DNA of 64,000 nucleotides from Parapristionchus giblindavisi. Taxonomy: Eukaryota > Nematoda > Chromadorea > Rhabditida > Diplogasteridae. The stretch covers positions 495,001-559,000 of the forward strand of contig CALSFV010000213.1 of NCBI GenBank assembly GCA_943737045.1. Direction: 5' to 3'. Below, one piece after another: positions 38,041-52,400 of this stretch. The notes under the pieces are model-generated. The model was not told the origin of the DNA and searched no databases. It was given only the letters and a program-made list of their open reading frames with translations. The stretch's first letter is position 1. The number at the start of each line of letters is the position of its first letter. The translations under genes and the position numbers were made by a program.

Positions 38041-41000
38041 ACTTCAGTTCATGTCAAACTGTAATCTTGTGTTGATTCCACAATGCCCAAAGTACAAAAG
38101 TAGCTTTCACTCTGATAAGACCAAAAGAATACCTGACATGAAAAATTTTCTGCTAGACCCAGCGTGTCATATACCAAACGAAAGAGCAAAAAATTCTGAG
38201 TATGTTGCACATTCCCATGTTGAACTTCGGCCACCATAGCCGAATTAACAAAATTGAATTATGCATTTTTGACATTAAAGCATTCGTGACACGTTAATAT
38301 TTTATCGCAACTTATCGTAGCATATACCACGTGAAAGAGCAAAAAATTCTGAATAATCTACACTTCAGTTCATGTCAAACTGTAATCTGGTGTTGATTCC
38401 ACAATGCCTAAAGTACAAAAGTAGCTTTCACTCTGATAAGACCAAAAGAATACCTGACATGAAAAATTTTCTGCTAGACCCAGCGTGTCATATACCAAAC
38501 GAAAGAGCAAAAAATTCTGAGTATTTTGCAATGTTCCATGTTGAACAACGGCCGCTCCAGCCGAATTAACAACATTGAACCATGCATTTTTAGCATTTAA
38601 GAATTCGTGACACGCCAATATTTAATCTAAACTTATCGTAGCATATACCACGTGAAAGAGAAAAAAATTCTGAATAATCTACACTTCAGTTCATGTCAAA
38701 CTGGAATCTTGTGTTGATTCCACAATGCCCAAAGTACAAAAGTACCTTACACTCTGATAAGGCCAAAAGAATACCTGACATGAAAAATTTTCTGCTAGAC
38801 CCAGCGTGTCATATACCAAACGAAAGAGCAAAAAATTCTGAGTATGTTGCACATTCCCATGTTGAACTTCGGCCACCATAGCCGAATTAACAAAATTGAA
38901 TTATGCATTTTTGACATTAAAGCATTCGTGACACGTTAATATTTTATCGCAACTTATCGTAGCATATACCACGTGAAAGAGCAAAAAATTCTGAATATAC
39001 ACTTCAGTTCATGTCAAACTGTAATCTGGTGTTGATTCCACAATGCCTAAAGTACAAAAGTAGCTTTCACTCTGATAAGACCAAAAGAATACCTGACATG
39101 AAAAATTTTCTGCTAGACCCAGCGTGTCATATACCAAACGAAAGAGCAAAAAATTCTGAGTATTTTGCAACGTTCCATGTTGAACAACGGCCGCTCCAGC
39201 CGAATTAACAACATTGAACCATGCATTTTTAGCATTTAAGAATTCGTGACACGCCAATATTTAATCTAAACTTATCGTAGCATATACCTCGTGAAAGAGA
39301 AAAAAATTCTGAATAATCTACACTTCAGTTCATATCAAACTGGAATCTTGTGTTGATTCCGCAATGCCCAAAGTACAAAAGTAGCTTTCACTCTGATAAG
39401 ACCAAAAGAATACCTGACATGAAAAATTTTCTGCTAGACCCAGCGTGTCATATACCAAACGAAAGAGCAAAAAATTCTGAGTATTTTGCAACGTTCCATG
39501 TTGAACAACGGCTGCTCCAGCCGAATTAACAACATTGAACCATGCATTTTTAGCATTAAAGAATTCGTGACACGCCAATATTTAATCTAAACTTATCGTA
39601 GCATATACCACGTGAAAGAGAAAAAAATTCTGAATAATCTACACTTCAGTTCATGTCAAACTGGAATCTTGTGTTGATTCCACAATGCCCAAAGTACAAA
39701 AGTACCTTACACTCTGATAAGACCAAAAGAATACCTGACATGAAAAATTTTCTGCTAGACCCAGCGTGTCATATACCAAACGAAAGAGCAAAAAATTCTG
39801 AGTATGTTGCACATTCCCATGTTGAACTTCGGCCACCATAGCCGAATTAACAAAATTGAATTATGCATTTTTGACATTAAAGCATTCGTGACACGTTAAT
39901 ATTTTATCGCAACTTATCGTAGCATATACCACGTGAAAGAGCAAAAAATTCTGAATAATCTACACTTCAGTTCATGTCAAACTGTAATCTTGTGTTGATT
40001 CCACAATGCCTAAAGTACAAAAGTAGCTTTCACTCTGATAAGACCAAAAGAATACCTGACATGAAAAATTTTCTGCTAGACCCAGCGTGTCATATACCAA
40101 ACGAAAGAGCAAAAAATTCTGAGTATTTTGCAATGTTCCATGTTGAACAACGGCCGCTCCAGCCGAATTAACAACATTGAACCATGCATTTTTAGCATTT
40201 AAGAATTCGTGACACGCCAATATTTAATCTAAACTTATCGTAGCATATACCACGTGAAAGAGAAAAAAATTCTGAATAATCTACACTTCAGTTCATGTCA
40301 AACTGGAATCTTGTGTTGATTCCACAATGCCCAAAGTACAAAAGTACCTTACACTCTGATAAGACCAAAAGAATACCTGACATGAAAAATTTTCTGCTAG
40401 ACCCAGCGTGTCATATACCAAACGAAAGAGCAAAAAATTCTGAGTATGTTGCACATTCCCATGTTGAACTTCGGCCACCATAGCCGAATTAACAAAATTG
40501 AATTATGCATTTTTGTCATTAAAGCATTCGTGACACGTTAATATTTTATCGCAACTTATCGTAGCATATACCACGTGAAAGAGCAAAAAATTCTGAATAA
40601 TCTACACTTCAGTTCATGTCAAACTGTAATCTGGTGTTGATTCCACAATGCCTAAAGTACAAAAGTAGCTTTCACTCTGATAAGACCAAAAGAATACCTG
40701 ACATGAAAAATTTTCTGCTAGACCCAGCGTGTCATCCAAACGAAAGAGCAAAAAATTCTGAGTATTTTGCAATGTCTAAATACCAAACGAAAGAGCAAAA
40801 AATTCTGAGTATTTTGCAATGTTCCATGTTGAACAACGGCCGCTCCAGCCGAATTAACAACATTGAACCATGCATTTTTAGCATTTAAGAATTCGTGACA
40901 CGCCAATATTTAATCTAAACTTATCGTAGCATATACCACGTGAAAGAGAAAAAAATTCTGAATAATCTACACTTCAGTTCATGTCAAACTGTAATCTTGT

Positions 41001-41300
41001 GTTGATTCCACAATGCCTAAAGTACAAAAGTAGCTTTCACTCTGATAAGACCAAAAGAATACCTGACATGAAAAATTTTCTGCTAGACCCAGCGTGTCAT
41101 ATACCAAACGAAAGAGCAAAAAATTCTGAGTATTTTGCAACGTTCCATGTTGAACAACGGCCGCTCCAGCCGAATTAACAACATTGAACCATGCATTTTT
41201 AGCATTTAAGAATTCGTGACACGCCAATATTTAATCTAAACTTATCGTAGCATATACCTCGTGAAAGAGAAAAAAATTCTGAATAATCTACACTTCAGTT
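38041..41300 (-). repeat. Satellite array, third A/B cluster
   Basis: B monomers at 38049, 38691, 39651 and 40293; A monomers at 38370, 39009, 39330, 39972, 40614 and 40979. The order 38370-38691-39009 matches 3753-4074-4716 with one B monomer missing. A 3-bp deletion gives ctgaatatacacttcag at about 38993, so that monomer is 318 bp. Marker ttccgcaatgcccaaag occurs at 39357 and 41327. Confidence 0.9.
40736..40822 (-). repeat. Local 47-bp tandem duplication inside one monomer
   Basis: A 40-bp segment starting ccaaacgaaagagc and ending ttttgcaatgt occurs at 40736-40775 and again at 40783-40822, separated by ctaaata. The first copy also lacks the ata of the normal catatacca. The net gain is 44 bp, which makes this monomer 365 bp. 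It is the only change of this kind in the window. The ctaaata filler suggests replication slippage or template switching. Confidence 0.9.
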
Positions 41301-44187
41301 CATATCAAACTGGAATCTTGTGTTGATTCCGCAATGCCCAAAGTACAAAAGTAGCTTTCACTCTGATAAGACCAAAAGAATACCTGACATGAAAAATTTT
41401 CTGCTAGACCCAGCGTGTCATATACCAAACGAAAGAGCAAAAAATTCTGAGTATTTTGCAACGTTCCATGTTGAACAACGGCGGCTCCAGCCGAATTAAC
41501 AACATTGAACCATGCATTTTTAGCATTTAAGAATTCGTGACACGCCAATATTTGATCTAAACTTATCGTAGCATATACCACGTGAAAGAGAAAAAAATCT
41601 GAATAATCTACACTTCAGTTCATGTCAAACTGTAATCTTGTGTTGATTCCACAATGCCTAAAGTACAAAAGTAGCTTTCACTCTGATAAGACAAAAAGAA
41701 TACCTGACATGAAAAATTTTCTGCTAGACCCAGCGTGTCATATACCAAACGAAAGAGCAAAAAATTCTGAGTATTTTGCAACGTTCCATGTTGAACAACG
41801 GCCGCTCCAGCCGAATTAACAACATTGAACCATGCATTTTTAGCATTAAAGAATTCGTGACACACCAATATTTAATCTAAACTTATGGTAGCATATACCA
41901 CGTGAAAGAGCGAAAAATTCTGAATAATCTACACTTCAGTTCATGTCAAACTGTAATCTTGTGTTGATTCCACAATGCCTAAAGTACAAAAGTAGCTTTC
42001 ACTCTGATAAGACCAAAAGAATACCTGACATGAAAAATTTTCTGCTAGACCCAGCGTGTCATATACCAAACGAAAGAGCAAAAAATTCTGAGTATTTTGC
42101 AACGTTCCATGTTGAACAACGGCCGCTCCAGCCGAATTAACAACATTGAACCATGCATTTTTAGCATTTAAGAATTCGTGACACGCCAATATTTAATCTA
42201 AACTTATCGTAGCATATACCACGTGAAAGAGCAAAAAATTCTGAATAATCTACACTTCAGTTCATGTCAAACTGGAATCTTGTGTTGATTCCACAATGCC
42301 CAAAGTACAAAAGTAGCTTTCACTCTGATAAGACCAAAATAATACCTGACATGAAAAATTTTCTGCTAGACCCAGCGTGTCATATACCAAACGAAAGAGC
42401 AAAAAATTCTGAGTATTTTGCAACGTTCCATGTTGAACAACGGAAGCTCCAGCCGAATTAACAACATTGAACCATGCATTTTTAGCATTAAAGAATTCGT
42501 GACACACCAATATTTAATCTAAACTTATCGTAGCATATACCACGTGAAAGAGCAAAAAATTCTGAATAATCTACACTTCAGTTCATGTCAAACTGTAATC
42601 TTGTGTTGATTCCACAATGCCTAAAGTACAAAAGTAGCTTTCACTCTGATAAGACCAAAAGAATACCTGACATGAAAAATTTTCTGCTAGATCCAGCGTG
42701 TCATATACCAAACGAAAGAGCAAAAAATTCTGAGTATTTTGCAACGTTCCATGTTGAACAACGGCCGCTCCAGCCGAATTAACAACATTGAACCATGCAT
42801 TTTTAGCATTTAAGAATTCGTGACACGCCAATATTTAATCTAAAATTATCGTAGCATATACCACGTGAAAGAGCAAAAAATTCTGAATAATCTACACTTC
42901 AGTTCATGTCAAACTGTAATCTTGTGTTGATTCCACAATGCCTAAAGTACAAAAGTAGCTTTCACTCTGATAAGACCAAAAGAATACCTGACATGAAAAA
43001 TTTTCTGCTAGACCCAGCGTGTCATATACCAAACGAAAGAGCAAAAAATTCTGAGTATTTTGCAACGTTCCATGTTGAACAACGGCCGCTCCAGCCGAAT
43101 TAACAACATTGAACCATGCATTTTTAGCATTTAAGAATTCGTGACACGCCAATATTTAATCTAAACTTATCGTATCATATACCACGTGAAAGAGCAAAAA
43201 ATTCTGAATAATCTACACTTCAGTTCATGTCAAACTGTAATCTTGTGTTGATTCCACAATGCCTAAAGTACAAAAGTAGCTTTCACTCTGATAAGACCAA
43301 AAGAATACCTGACATGAAAAATTTTCTGCTAGATCCAGCGTGTCATATACCAAACGAAAGAGCAAAAAATTCTGAGTATTTTGCAACGTTCCATGTTGAA
43401 CAACGGCCGCTTCAGCCGAATTAACAACATTGAACCATGCATTTTAAGCATTTAAGAATTCGTGACACGCCAATATTTAATCTAAAATTATCGTAGCATA
43501 TACCACGTGAAAGAGCAAAAAATTCTGAATAATCTACACTTCAGTTCATGTCAAACTGGAATCTTGTGTTGATTCCACAATGCCCAAAGTACAAAAGTAG
43601 CTTTCACTCTGATAAGACCAAAAGAATACCTGACATGAAAAATTTTCTGCTAGACCCAGCGTGTCATATACCAAACGAAAGAGCAAAAAATTCTGAGTAT
43701 TTTGCAACGTTCCATGTTGAACAACGGAAGCTCCAGCCGAATTAACAACATTGAACCATGCATTTTTAGCATTAAAGAATTCGTGACACACCAATATTTA
43801 ATCTAAACTTATCGTAGCATATACCACGTGAAAGAGCAAAAAATTCTGAATAATCTACACTTCAGTTCATGTCAAACTGTAATCTTGTGTTGATTCCACA
43901 ATGCCTAAAGTACAAAAGTAGCTTTCACTCTGATAAGACCAAAAGAATACCTGACATGAAAAATTTTCTGCTAGACCCAGCGTGTCATATACCAAACGAA
44001 AGAGCAAAAAATTCTGAGTATTTTGCAACGTTCCATGTTGAACAACGGCCGCTTCAGCCGAATTAACAACATTGAACCATGCATTTTAAGCATTTAAGAA
44101 TTCGTGACACGCCAATATTTAATCTAAACTTATCGTAGCATATACCACGTGAAAGAGAAAAAAATTATGAATAATCTACACTTCAGT
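41301..44187 (-). repeat. Satellite array, subfamily A only, 642/1284-bp periodic variants
   Basis: From here to the window end every monomer is type A. Private markers repeat at multiples of 321: caacggaagctccagc at about 42438 and 43722 (1284 apart), gctagatccagcg at 42688 and 43330 (642), tctaaaattatcg at 42839 and 43481 (642), gcattttaagcattt at about 43438 and 44080 (642). Markers combine differently in each monomer, which points to repeated exchange and not to one block duplication. Single changes include gacaaaaagaatacc at about 41690 and cttatggtagc at about 41883. Confidence 0.9.
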
Positions 44188-46432
44188 TCATATCAAACTG
44201 GAATCTTGTGTTGATTCCACAATGCCCAAAGTACAAAAGTAGCTTTCACTCTGATAAGACCAAAAGAATACCTGACATGAAAAATTTTCTGCTAGACCCA
44301 GCGTGTCATATACCAAACGAAAGAGCAAAAAATTCTGAGTATTTTTCAACGTTCCATGTTGAACAACGGCCGCTCCAGCCGAATTAACAACATTGAACCA
44401 TGCATTTTTAGCATTAAAGAATTCGTGACACGCCAATATTTAATCTAAACTTATCGTAGCATATACCACGTGAAAGAGCAAAAAATTCTGAATAATCTAC
44501 ACTTTAGTTCATATCAAACTGGAATCTTGTGTTGATTCCACAATGCCAAAAGTACAAAAGTAGCTTTCACTCTGATAAGACCAAAAGAATACCTGACATG
44601 AAAAATTTTCTGCTAGACCCAGCGTGTCATATACCAAACGAAAGAGCAAAAAATTCTGAGTATTTTGCAACGTTCCATGTTGAACAACGGCCGCTTCAGC
44701 CGAATTAACAACATTGAACCATGCATTTTTAGCATTTAAGAATTCGTGACACGCCAATATTTAATCTAAACTTATCGTAGCATATACCACGTGAAAGAGA
44801 AAAAAATCTGAATAATCTACACTTCAGTTCATATCAAACTGGAATCTTGTGTTGATTCCACAATGCCCAAAGTACAAAAGTAGCTTTCACTCTGATAAGA
44901 CCAAAAGAATACCTGACATGAAAAATTTTCTGCTAGACCCAGCGTGTCATATACCAAACGAAAGAGCAAAAATTCTGAGTATTTTTCAACGTTCCATGTT
45001 GAACAACGGCCGCTCCAGCCGAATTAACAACATTGAACCATGCATTTTTAGCATTAAAGAATTCGTGACACGCCAATATTTAATCTAAACTTATCGTAGC
45101 ATATACCACGTGAAAGAGCAAAAAATTCTGAATAATCTACACTTTAGTTCATATCAAACTGGAATCTTGTGTTGATTCCACAATGCCAAAAGTACAAAAG
45201 TAGCTTTCACTCTGATAAGACCAAAAGAATACCTGACATGAAAAATTTTCTGCTAGACCCAGCGTGTCATATACCAAACGAAAGAGCAAAAAATTCTGAG
45301 TATTTTGCAACGTTCCATGTTGAACAGCGGCCTCTCCAGCCGAATTAACAACATTGAACCATGCATTTTTAGCATTTAAGAATTCGTGACACGCCAATAT
45401 TTAATCTAAACTTATCGTAGCATATACCACGTGAAAGAGCAAAAAATTCTGAATAATCTACACTTTAGTTCATATCAAACTGGAATCTTGTGTTGATTCC
45501 ACAATGCCAAAAGTACAAAAGTAGCTTTCACTCTGATAAGACCAAAAGAATACCTGACATGAAAAATTTTCTGCTAGACCCAGCGTGTCATATACCAAAC
45601 GAAAGAGCAAAAAATTCTGAGTATTTTGCAACGTTCCATGTTGAACAACGGCCGCTTCAGCCGAATTAACAACATTGAACCATGCATTTTTAGCATTTAA
45701 GAATTCGTGACACGCCAATATTTAATCTAAACTTATCGTAGCATATACCACGTGAAAGAGAAAAAAATTCTGAATAATCTACACTTCAGTTCATATCAAA
45801 CTGGAATCTTGTGTTGATTCCACAATGCCCAAAGTACAAAAGTAGCTTTCACTCTGATAAGACCAAAAGAATACCTGACATGAAAAATTTTCTGCTAGAC
45901 CCAGCGTGTCATATACCAAACGAAAGAGCAAAAAATTCTGAGTATTTTTCAACGTTCCATGTTGAACAACGGCCGCTCCAGCCGAATTAACAACATTGAA
46001 CCATGCATTTTTAGCATTAAAGAATTCGTGACACGCCAATATTTAATCTAAACTTATCGTAGCATATACCACGTGAAAGAGCAAAAAATTCTGAATAATC
46101 TACACTTTAGTTCATATCAAACTGGAATCTTGTGTTGATTCCACAATGCCAAAAGTACAAAAGTAGCTTTCACTCTGATAAGACCAAAAGAATACCTGAC
46201 ATGAAAAATTTTCTGCTAGACCCAGCGTGTCATATACCAAACGAAAGAGCAAAAAATTCTGAGTATTTTGCAACGTTCCATGTTGAACAGCGGCCGCTCC
46301 AGCCGATTTAACAACATTGAACCATGCATTTTTAGCATTTAAGAATTCGTGACACGCCAATATTTAATCTAAACTTATCGTAGCATATACCACGTGAAAG
46401 AGAAAAAAATTCTGAATAATCTACACTTCAGT
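44188..46432 (-). repeat. Satellite array, subfamily A trimers (about 961-963 bp)
   Basis: Markers recur about every 961-963 bp: gagtatttttcaacg (about 44337, 44977 and 45938), aatgccaaaagtac with cactttagttcat (44509, 45149, 45470 and 46112 monomers) and gaacagcggcc (about 45323 and 46285). One-base losses (gagaaaaaaatctg near 44805 and gagcaaaaattctg near 44965) shorten the 44830 monomer. Most monomers here have catatcaaactggaatc in place of catgtcaaactgtaatc. Confidence 0.88.
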
Positions 46433-49400
46433 TCATATCAAACTGGAATCTTGTGTTGATTCCACAATGCCCAAAGTACAAAAGTAGCTTTCACTCTGAT
46501 AAGACCAAAAGAATACCTGACATGAAAAATTTTCTGCTAGACCCAGCGTGTCATATACCAAACGAAAGAGCAAAAAATTCTGAGTATTTTGCAACGTTCC
46601 ATGTTGAACAACGGCCGCTCCAGCCGAATTAACAACATTGAACCATGCATTTTTAGCATTTAAGAATTCGTGACACGCCAATATTTAATCTAAACTTATC
46701 GTAGCATATACCACGTGAAAGAGCAAAAAATTCTGAATAATCTACACTTCAGTTCATATCAAACTGGAATCTTGTGTTGATTCCACAATGCCCAAAGTAC
46801 GAAAGTAGCTTTCACTCTGATAAGACCAAAAGAATACCTGACATGAAAAATTTTCTGCTAGACCCAGCGTGTCATATACCAAACGAAAGAGCAAAAAATT
46901 CTGAGTATTTTGCAACGTTCCATGTTGAACAACGGCCGCTCCAGCCGAATTAACAACATTGAACCATGCATTTTTAGCATTTAAGAATTCGTGACACGCC
47001 AATATTTAATCTAAACTTATCGTAGCATACACCACGTGAAAGAGAAAAAATTCTGAATAATCTACACTTCAGTTCATGTCAAACTGTAATCTTGTGTTGA
47101 TTCCACAATGCCTAAAGTACAAAAGTAGCTTTCATTCTGATAAGACCAAAAGAATACCTGACATGAAAAATTTTCTGCTAGACCCAGCGTGTCATATACC
47201 AAACGAAAGAGCAAAAAAATCTGAGTATTTTGCAACGTTCCATGTTGAACAACGGCCGCTCCAGCCGAATTAACAACATTGAACCATGCATTTTTAGCAT
47301 TTAAGAATTCGTGACACGCCAATATTTAATCTAAACTTATCGTAGCATATACCACGTGAAAGAGCAAAAAATTCTGAATAATCTACACTTCAGTTCATAT
47401 CAAACTGGAATCTTGTGTTGATTCCACAATGCCCAAAGTACGAAAGTAGCTTTCACTCTGATAAGACCAAAAGAATACCTGACATGAAAAATTTTCTGCT
47501 AGACCCAGCGTGTCATATACCAAACGAAAGAGCAAAAAATTCTGAGTATTTTGCAACGTTCCATGTTGAACAACGGCCGCTCCAGCCGAATTAACAACAT
47601 TGAACCATGCATTTTTAGCATTTAAGAATTCGTGACACGCCAATATTTAATCTAAACTTATCGTAGCATACACCACGTGAAAGAGAAAAAATTCTGAATA
47701 ATCTACACTTCAGTTCATGTCAAACTGTAATCTTGTGTTGATTCCACAATGCCTAAAGTACAAAAGTAGCTTTCATTCTGATAAGACCAAAAGAATACCT
47801 GACATGAAAAATTTTCTGCTAGACCCAGCGTGTCATATACCAAACGAAAGAGCAAAAAATTCTGAGTATTTTGCAACGTTCCATGTTGAACAACGGCCGC
47901 TCCAGCCGAATTAACAACATTGAACCATGCATTTTTAGCATTAAAGAATTCGTGACACGCCAATATTTAATCTAAACTTATCGTAGCATATACCACGTGA
48001 AAGAGCAAAAAATTCTGAATAATCTACACTTCAGTTCATATCAAACTGGAATCTTGTGTTGATTCCACAATGCCTAAAGTACAAAAGTAGCTTTCACTCT
48101 GATAAGACCAAAAGAATACCTGACATGAAAAATTTTCTGCTAGACCCAGCGTGTCATATACCAAACGAAAGAGCAAAAAATTCTGAGTATTTTGCAACGT
48201 TCCATGTTGAACAACGGCCGCTCCAGCCGAATTAACAACATTGAACCATGCATTTTTAGCATTTAAGAATTCGTGACACGCCAATATTTAATCTAAACTT
48301 ATCGTAGCATACACCACGTAAAAAGAGAAAAAAATTCTGAATAATCTACACTTCAGTTCATGTCAAACTGTAATCTTGTGTTGATTCCACAATGCCTAAA
48401 GTACAAAAGTAGCTTTCACTCTGATAAGACCAAAAGAATACCTGACATGAAAAATTTTCTGCTAGACCCAGCGTGTCATATACCAAACGAAAGAGCAAAA
48501 AATTCTGAGTATTTTGCAACGTTCCATGTTGAACAACGGCCGCTCCAGCCGAATTAACAACATTGAACCATGCATTTTTAGCATTAAAGAATTCGTGACA
48601 CGCCAATATTTAATCTAAACTTATCGTAGCATATACCACGTGAAGAGCAAAAAATTCTGAATAATCTACACTTCAGTTCATATCAAACTGGAATCTTGTG
48701 TTGATTCCACAATGCCCAAAGTACGAAAGTAGCTTTCACTCTGATAAGACCAAAAGAATACCTGACATGAAAAATTTTCTGCTAGACCCAGCGTGTCATA
48801 TACCAAACGAAAGAGCAAAAAATTCTGAGTATTTTGCAACGTTCCATGTTGAACAACGGCCGCTCCAGCCGAATTAACAACATTGAACCATGCATTTTTA
48901 GCATTTAAGAATTCGTGACACGCCAATATTTAATCTAAACTTATCGTAGCATACACCACGTAAAAAGAGAAAAAAATTCTGAATAATCTACACTTCAGTT
49001 CATGTCAAACTGTAATCTTGTGTTGATTCCACAATGCCTAAAGTACAAAAGTAGCTTTCACTCTGATAAGACCAAAAGAATACCTGACATGAAAAATTTT
49101 CTGCTAGACCCAGCGTGTCATATACCAAACGAAAGAGCAAAAAATTCTGAGTATTTTGCAACGTTCCATGTTGAACAACGGCCGCTCCAGCCGAATTAAC
49201 AACATTGAACCATGCATTTTTAGCATTAAAGAATTCGTGACACGCCAATATTTAATCTAAACTTATCGTAGCATATACCACGTGAAGAGCAAAAAATTCT
49301 GAATAATCTACACTTCAGTTCATATCAAACTGGAATCTTGTGTTGATTCCACAATGCCCAAAGTACGAAAGTAGCTTTCACTCTGATAAGACCAAAAGAA

Positions 49401-52400
49401 TACCTGACATGAAAAATTTTCTGCTAGACCCAGCGTGTCATATACCAAACGAAAGAGCAAAAAATTCTGAGTATTTTGCAACGTTCCATGTTGAACAACG
49501 GCCGCTCCAGCCGAATTAACCACATTGAACCATGCATTTTTAGCATTTAAGAATTCGTGACACGCCAATATTTAATCTAAACTTATCGTAGCATACACCA
49601 CGTGAAAGAGAAAAAAATTCTGAATAATCTACACTTCAGTTGATGTCAAACTGTAATCTTGTGTTGATTCCACAATGCCTAAAGTACAAAAGTAGCTTTC
49701 ATTCTGATAAGACCAAAAGAATACCTGACATGAAAAATTTTCTGCTAGACCCAGCGTGTCATATACCAAACGAAAGAGCAAAAAATTCTGAGTATTTTGC
49801 AACGTTCCATGTTGAACAACGGCCGCTCCAGCCGAATTAACAACATTGAACCATGCATTTTTAGCATTTAAGAATTCGTGACACGCCAATATTTAATCTA
49901 AACTTATCGTAGCATACACCACGTGAAAGAGAAAAAAATTCTGAATAATCTACACTTCAGTTCATGTCAAACTGTAATCTTGTGTTGATTCCACAATGCC
50001 TAAAGTACAAAAGTAGCTTTCATTCTGATAAGACCAAAAGAATACCTGACATGAAAAATTTTCTGCTAGACCCAGCGTGTCATATACCAAACGAAAGAGC
50101 AAAAAATTCTGAGTATTTTGCAACGTTCCATGTTGAACAACGGCCGCTCCAGCCGAATTAACAACATTGAACCATGCATTTTTAGCATTAAAGAATTCGT
50201 GACACGCCAATATTTAATCTAAACTTATCGTAGCATATACCACGTGAAAGAGCAAAAAATTCTGAATAATCTACACTTCAGTTCATATCAAACTGGAATC
50301 TTGTGTTGATTCCACAATGCCTAAAGTACAAAAGTAGCTTTCACTCTGATAAGACCAAAAGAATACCTGACATGAAAAATTTTCTGCTAGACCCAGCGTG
50401 TCATATACCAAACGAAAGAGCAAAAAATTCTGAGTATTTTGCAACGTTCCATGTTGAACAACGGCCGCTTCAGCCGAATTAACAACATTGAACCATGCAT
50501 TTTTAGCATTTAAGAATTCGTGACACGCCAATATTTAATCTAAACTTATCGTAGCATATACCACGTGAAAGAGAAAAAAAATCTGAATAATCTACACTTC
50601 AGTTCATATCAAACTGGAATCTTGTGTTGATTCCACAATGCCCAAAGTACAAAAGTAGCTTTCACTCTGATAAGACCAAAAGAATACCTGACATGAAAAA
50701 TTTTCTGCTAGACCCAGCGTGTCATATACCAAACGAAAGAGCAAAAAATTCTGAGTATTTTGCAACGTTCCATGTTGAACAACGGCCGCTCCAGCCGAAT
50801 TAACAACATTGAACCATGCATTTTTAACATTTAAGAATTCGTGACACGCCAATATTTAATCTAAACTTATCGTAGCATACACCACGTGAAAGAGAAAAAA
50901 ATTCTGAATAATCTACACTTCAGTTCATGTCAAACTGTAATCTTGTGTTGATTCCACAATGCCTAAAGTACAAAAGTAGCTTTCACTCTGATAAGACCAA
51001 AAGAATACCTGACATGAAAAATTTTCTGCTAGACCCAGCGTGTCATATACCAAACGAAAGAGCAAAAAATTCTGAGTATTTTGCAACGTTCCATGTTGAA
51101 CAACGGCCGCTCCAGCCGAATTAACAACATTGAACCATGCATTTTTAGCATTAAAGAATTCGTGACACGCCAATATTTAATCTAAACTTATCGTAGCATA
51201 TACCACGTGAAGAGCAAAAAATTCTGAATAATCTACACTTCAGTTCATATCAAACTGGAATCTTGTGTTGATTCCACAATGCCCAAAGTACGAAAGTAGC
51301 TTTCACTCTGATAAGACCAAAAGAATACCTGACATGAAAAATTTTCTGCTAGACCCAGCGTGTCATATACCAAACGAAAGAGCAAAAAATTCTGAGTATT
51401 TTGCAACGTTCCATGTTGAACAACGGCCGCTCCAGCCGAATTAACAACATTGAACCATGCATTTTTAGCATTAAAGAATTCGTGACACGCCAATATTTAA
51501 TCTAAACTTATCGTAGCATACACCACGTGAAAGAGAAAAAAATTCTGAATAATCTACACTTCAGTTCATGTCAAACTGTAATCTTGTGTTGATTCCACAA
51601 TGCCTAAAGTACAAAAGTAGCTTTCATTCTGATAAGACCAAAAGAATACCTGACATGAAAAATTTTCTGCTAGACCCAGCGTGTCATATACCAAACGAAA
51701 GAGCAAAAAATTCTGAGTATTTTGCAACGTTCCATGTTGAACAACGGCCGCTCCAGCCGAATTAACAACATTGAACCATGCATTTTTAGCATTTAAGAAT
51801 TCGTGACACGCCAATATTTAAACTAAACTTATCGTAGCATACACCACGTGAAAGAGAAAAAAATTCTGAATAATCTACACTTCAGTTCATGTCAAACTGT
51901 AATCTTGTGTTGATTCCACAATGCCTAAAGTACAAAAGTAGCTTTCACTCTGATAAGACCAAAAGAATACCTGACATGAAAAATTTTCTGCTAGACCCAG
52001 CGTGTCATATACCAAACGAAAGAGCAAAAAATTCTGAGTATTTTGCAACGTTCCATGTTGAACAACGGCCGCTCCAGCCGAATTAACAACATTGAACCAT
52101 GCATTTTTAGCATTAAAGAATTCGTGACACGCCAATATTTAATCTAAACTTATCGTAGCATATACCACGTGAAGAGCAAAAAATTCTGAATAATCTACAC
52201 TTCAGTTCATATCAAACTGGAATCTTGTGTTGATTCCACAATGCCCAAAGTACGAAAGTAGCTTTCACTCTGATAAGACCAAAAGAATACCTGACATGAA
52301 AAATTTTCTGCTAGACCCAGCGTGTCATATACCAAACGAAAGAGCAAGAAATTCTGAGTATTTTGCAACGTTCCATGTTGAACAACGGCCGCTCCAGCCG

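Noticed and set aside
40736..40822. A second mobile element insertion in monomer 40614
   Set aside because: All extra bases except ctaaata are a copy of the adjacent satellite segment, so this is a local duplication.
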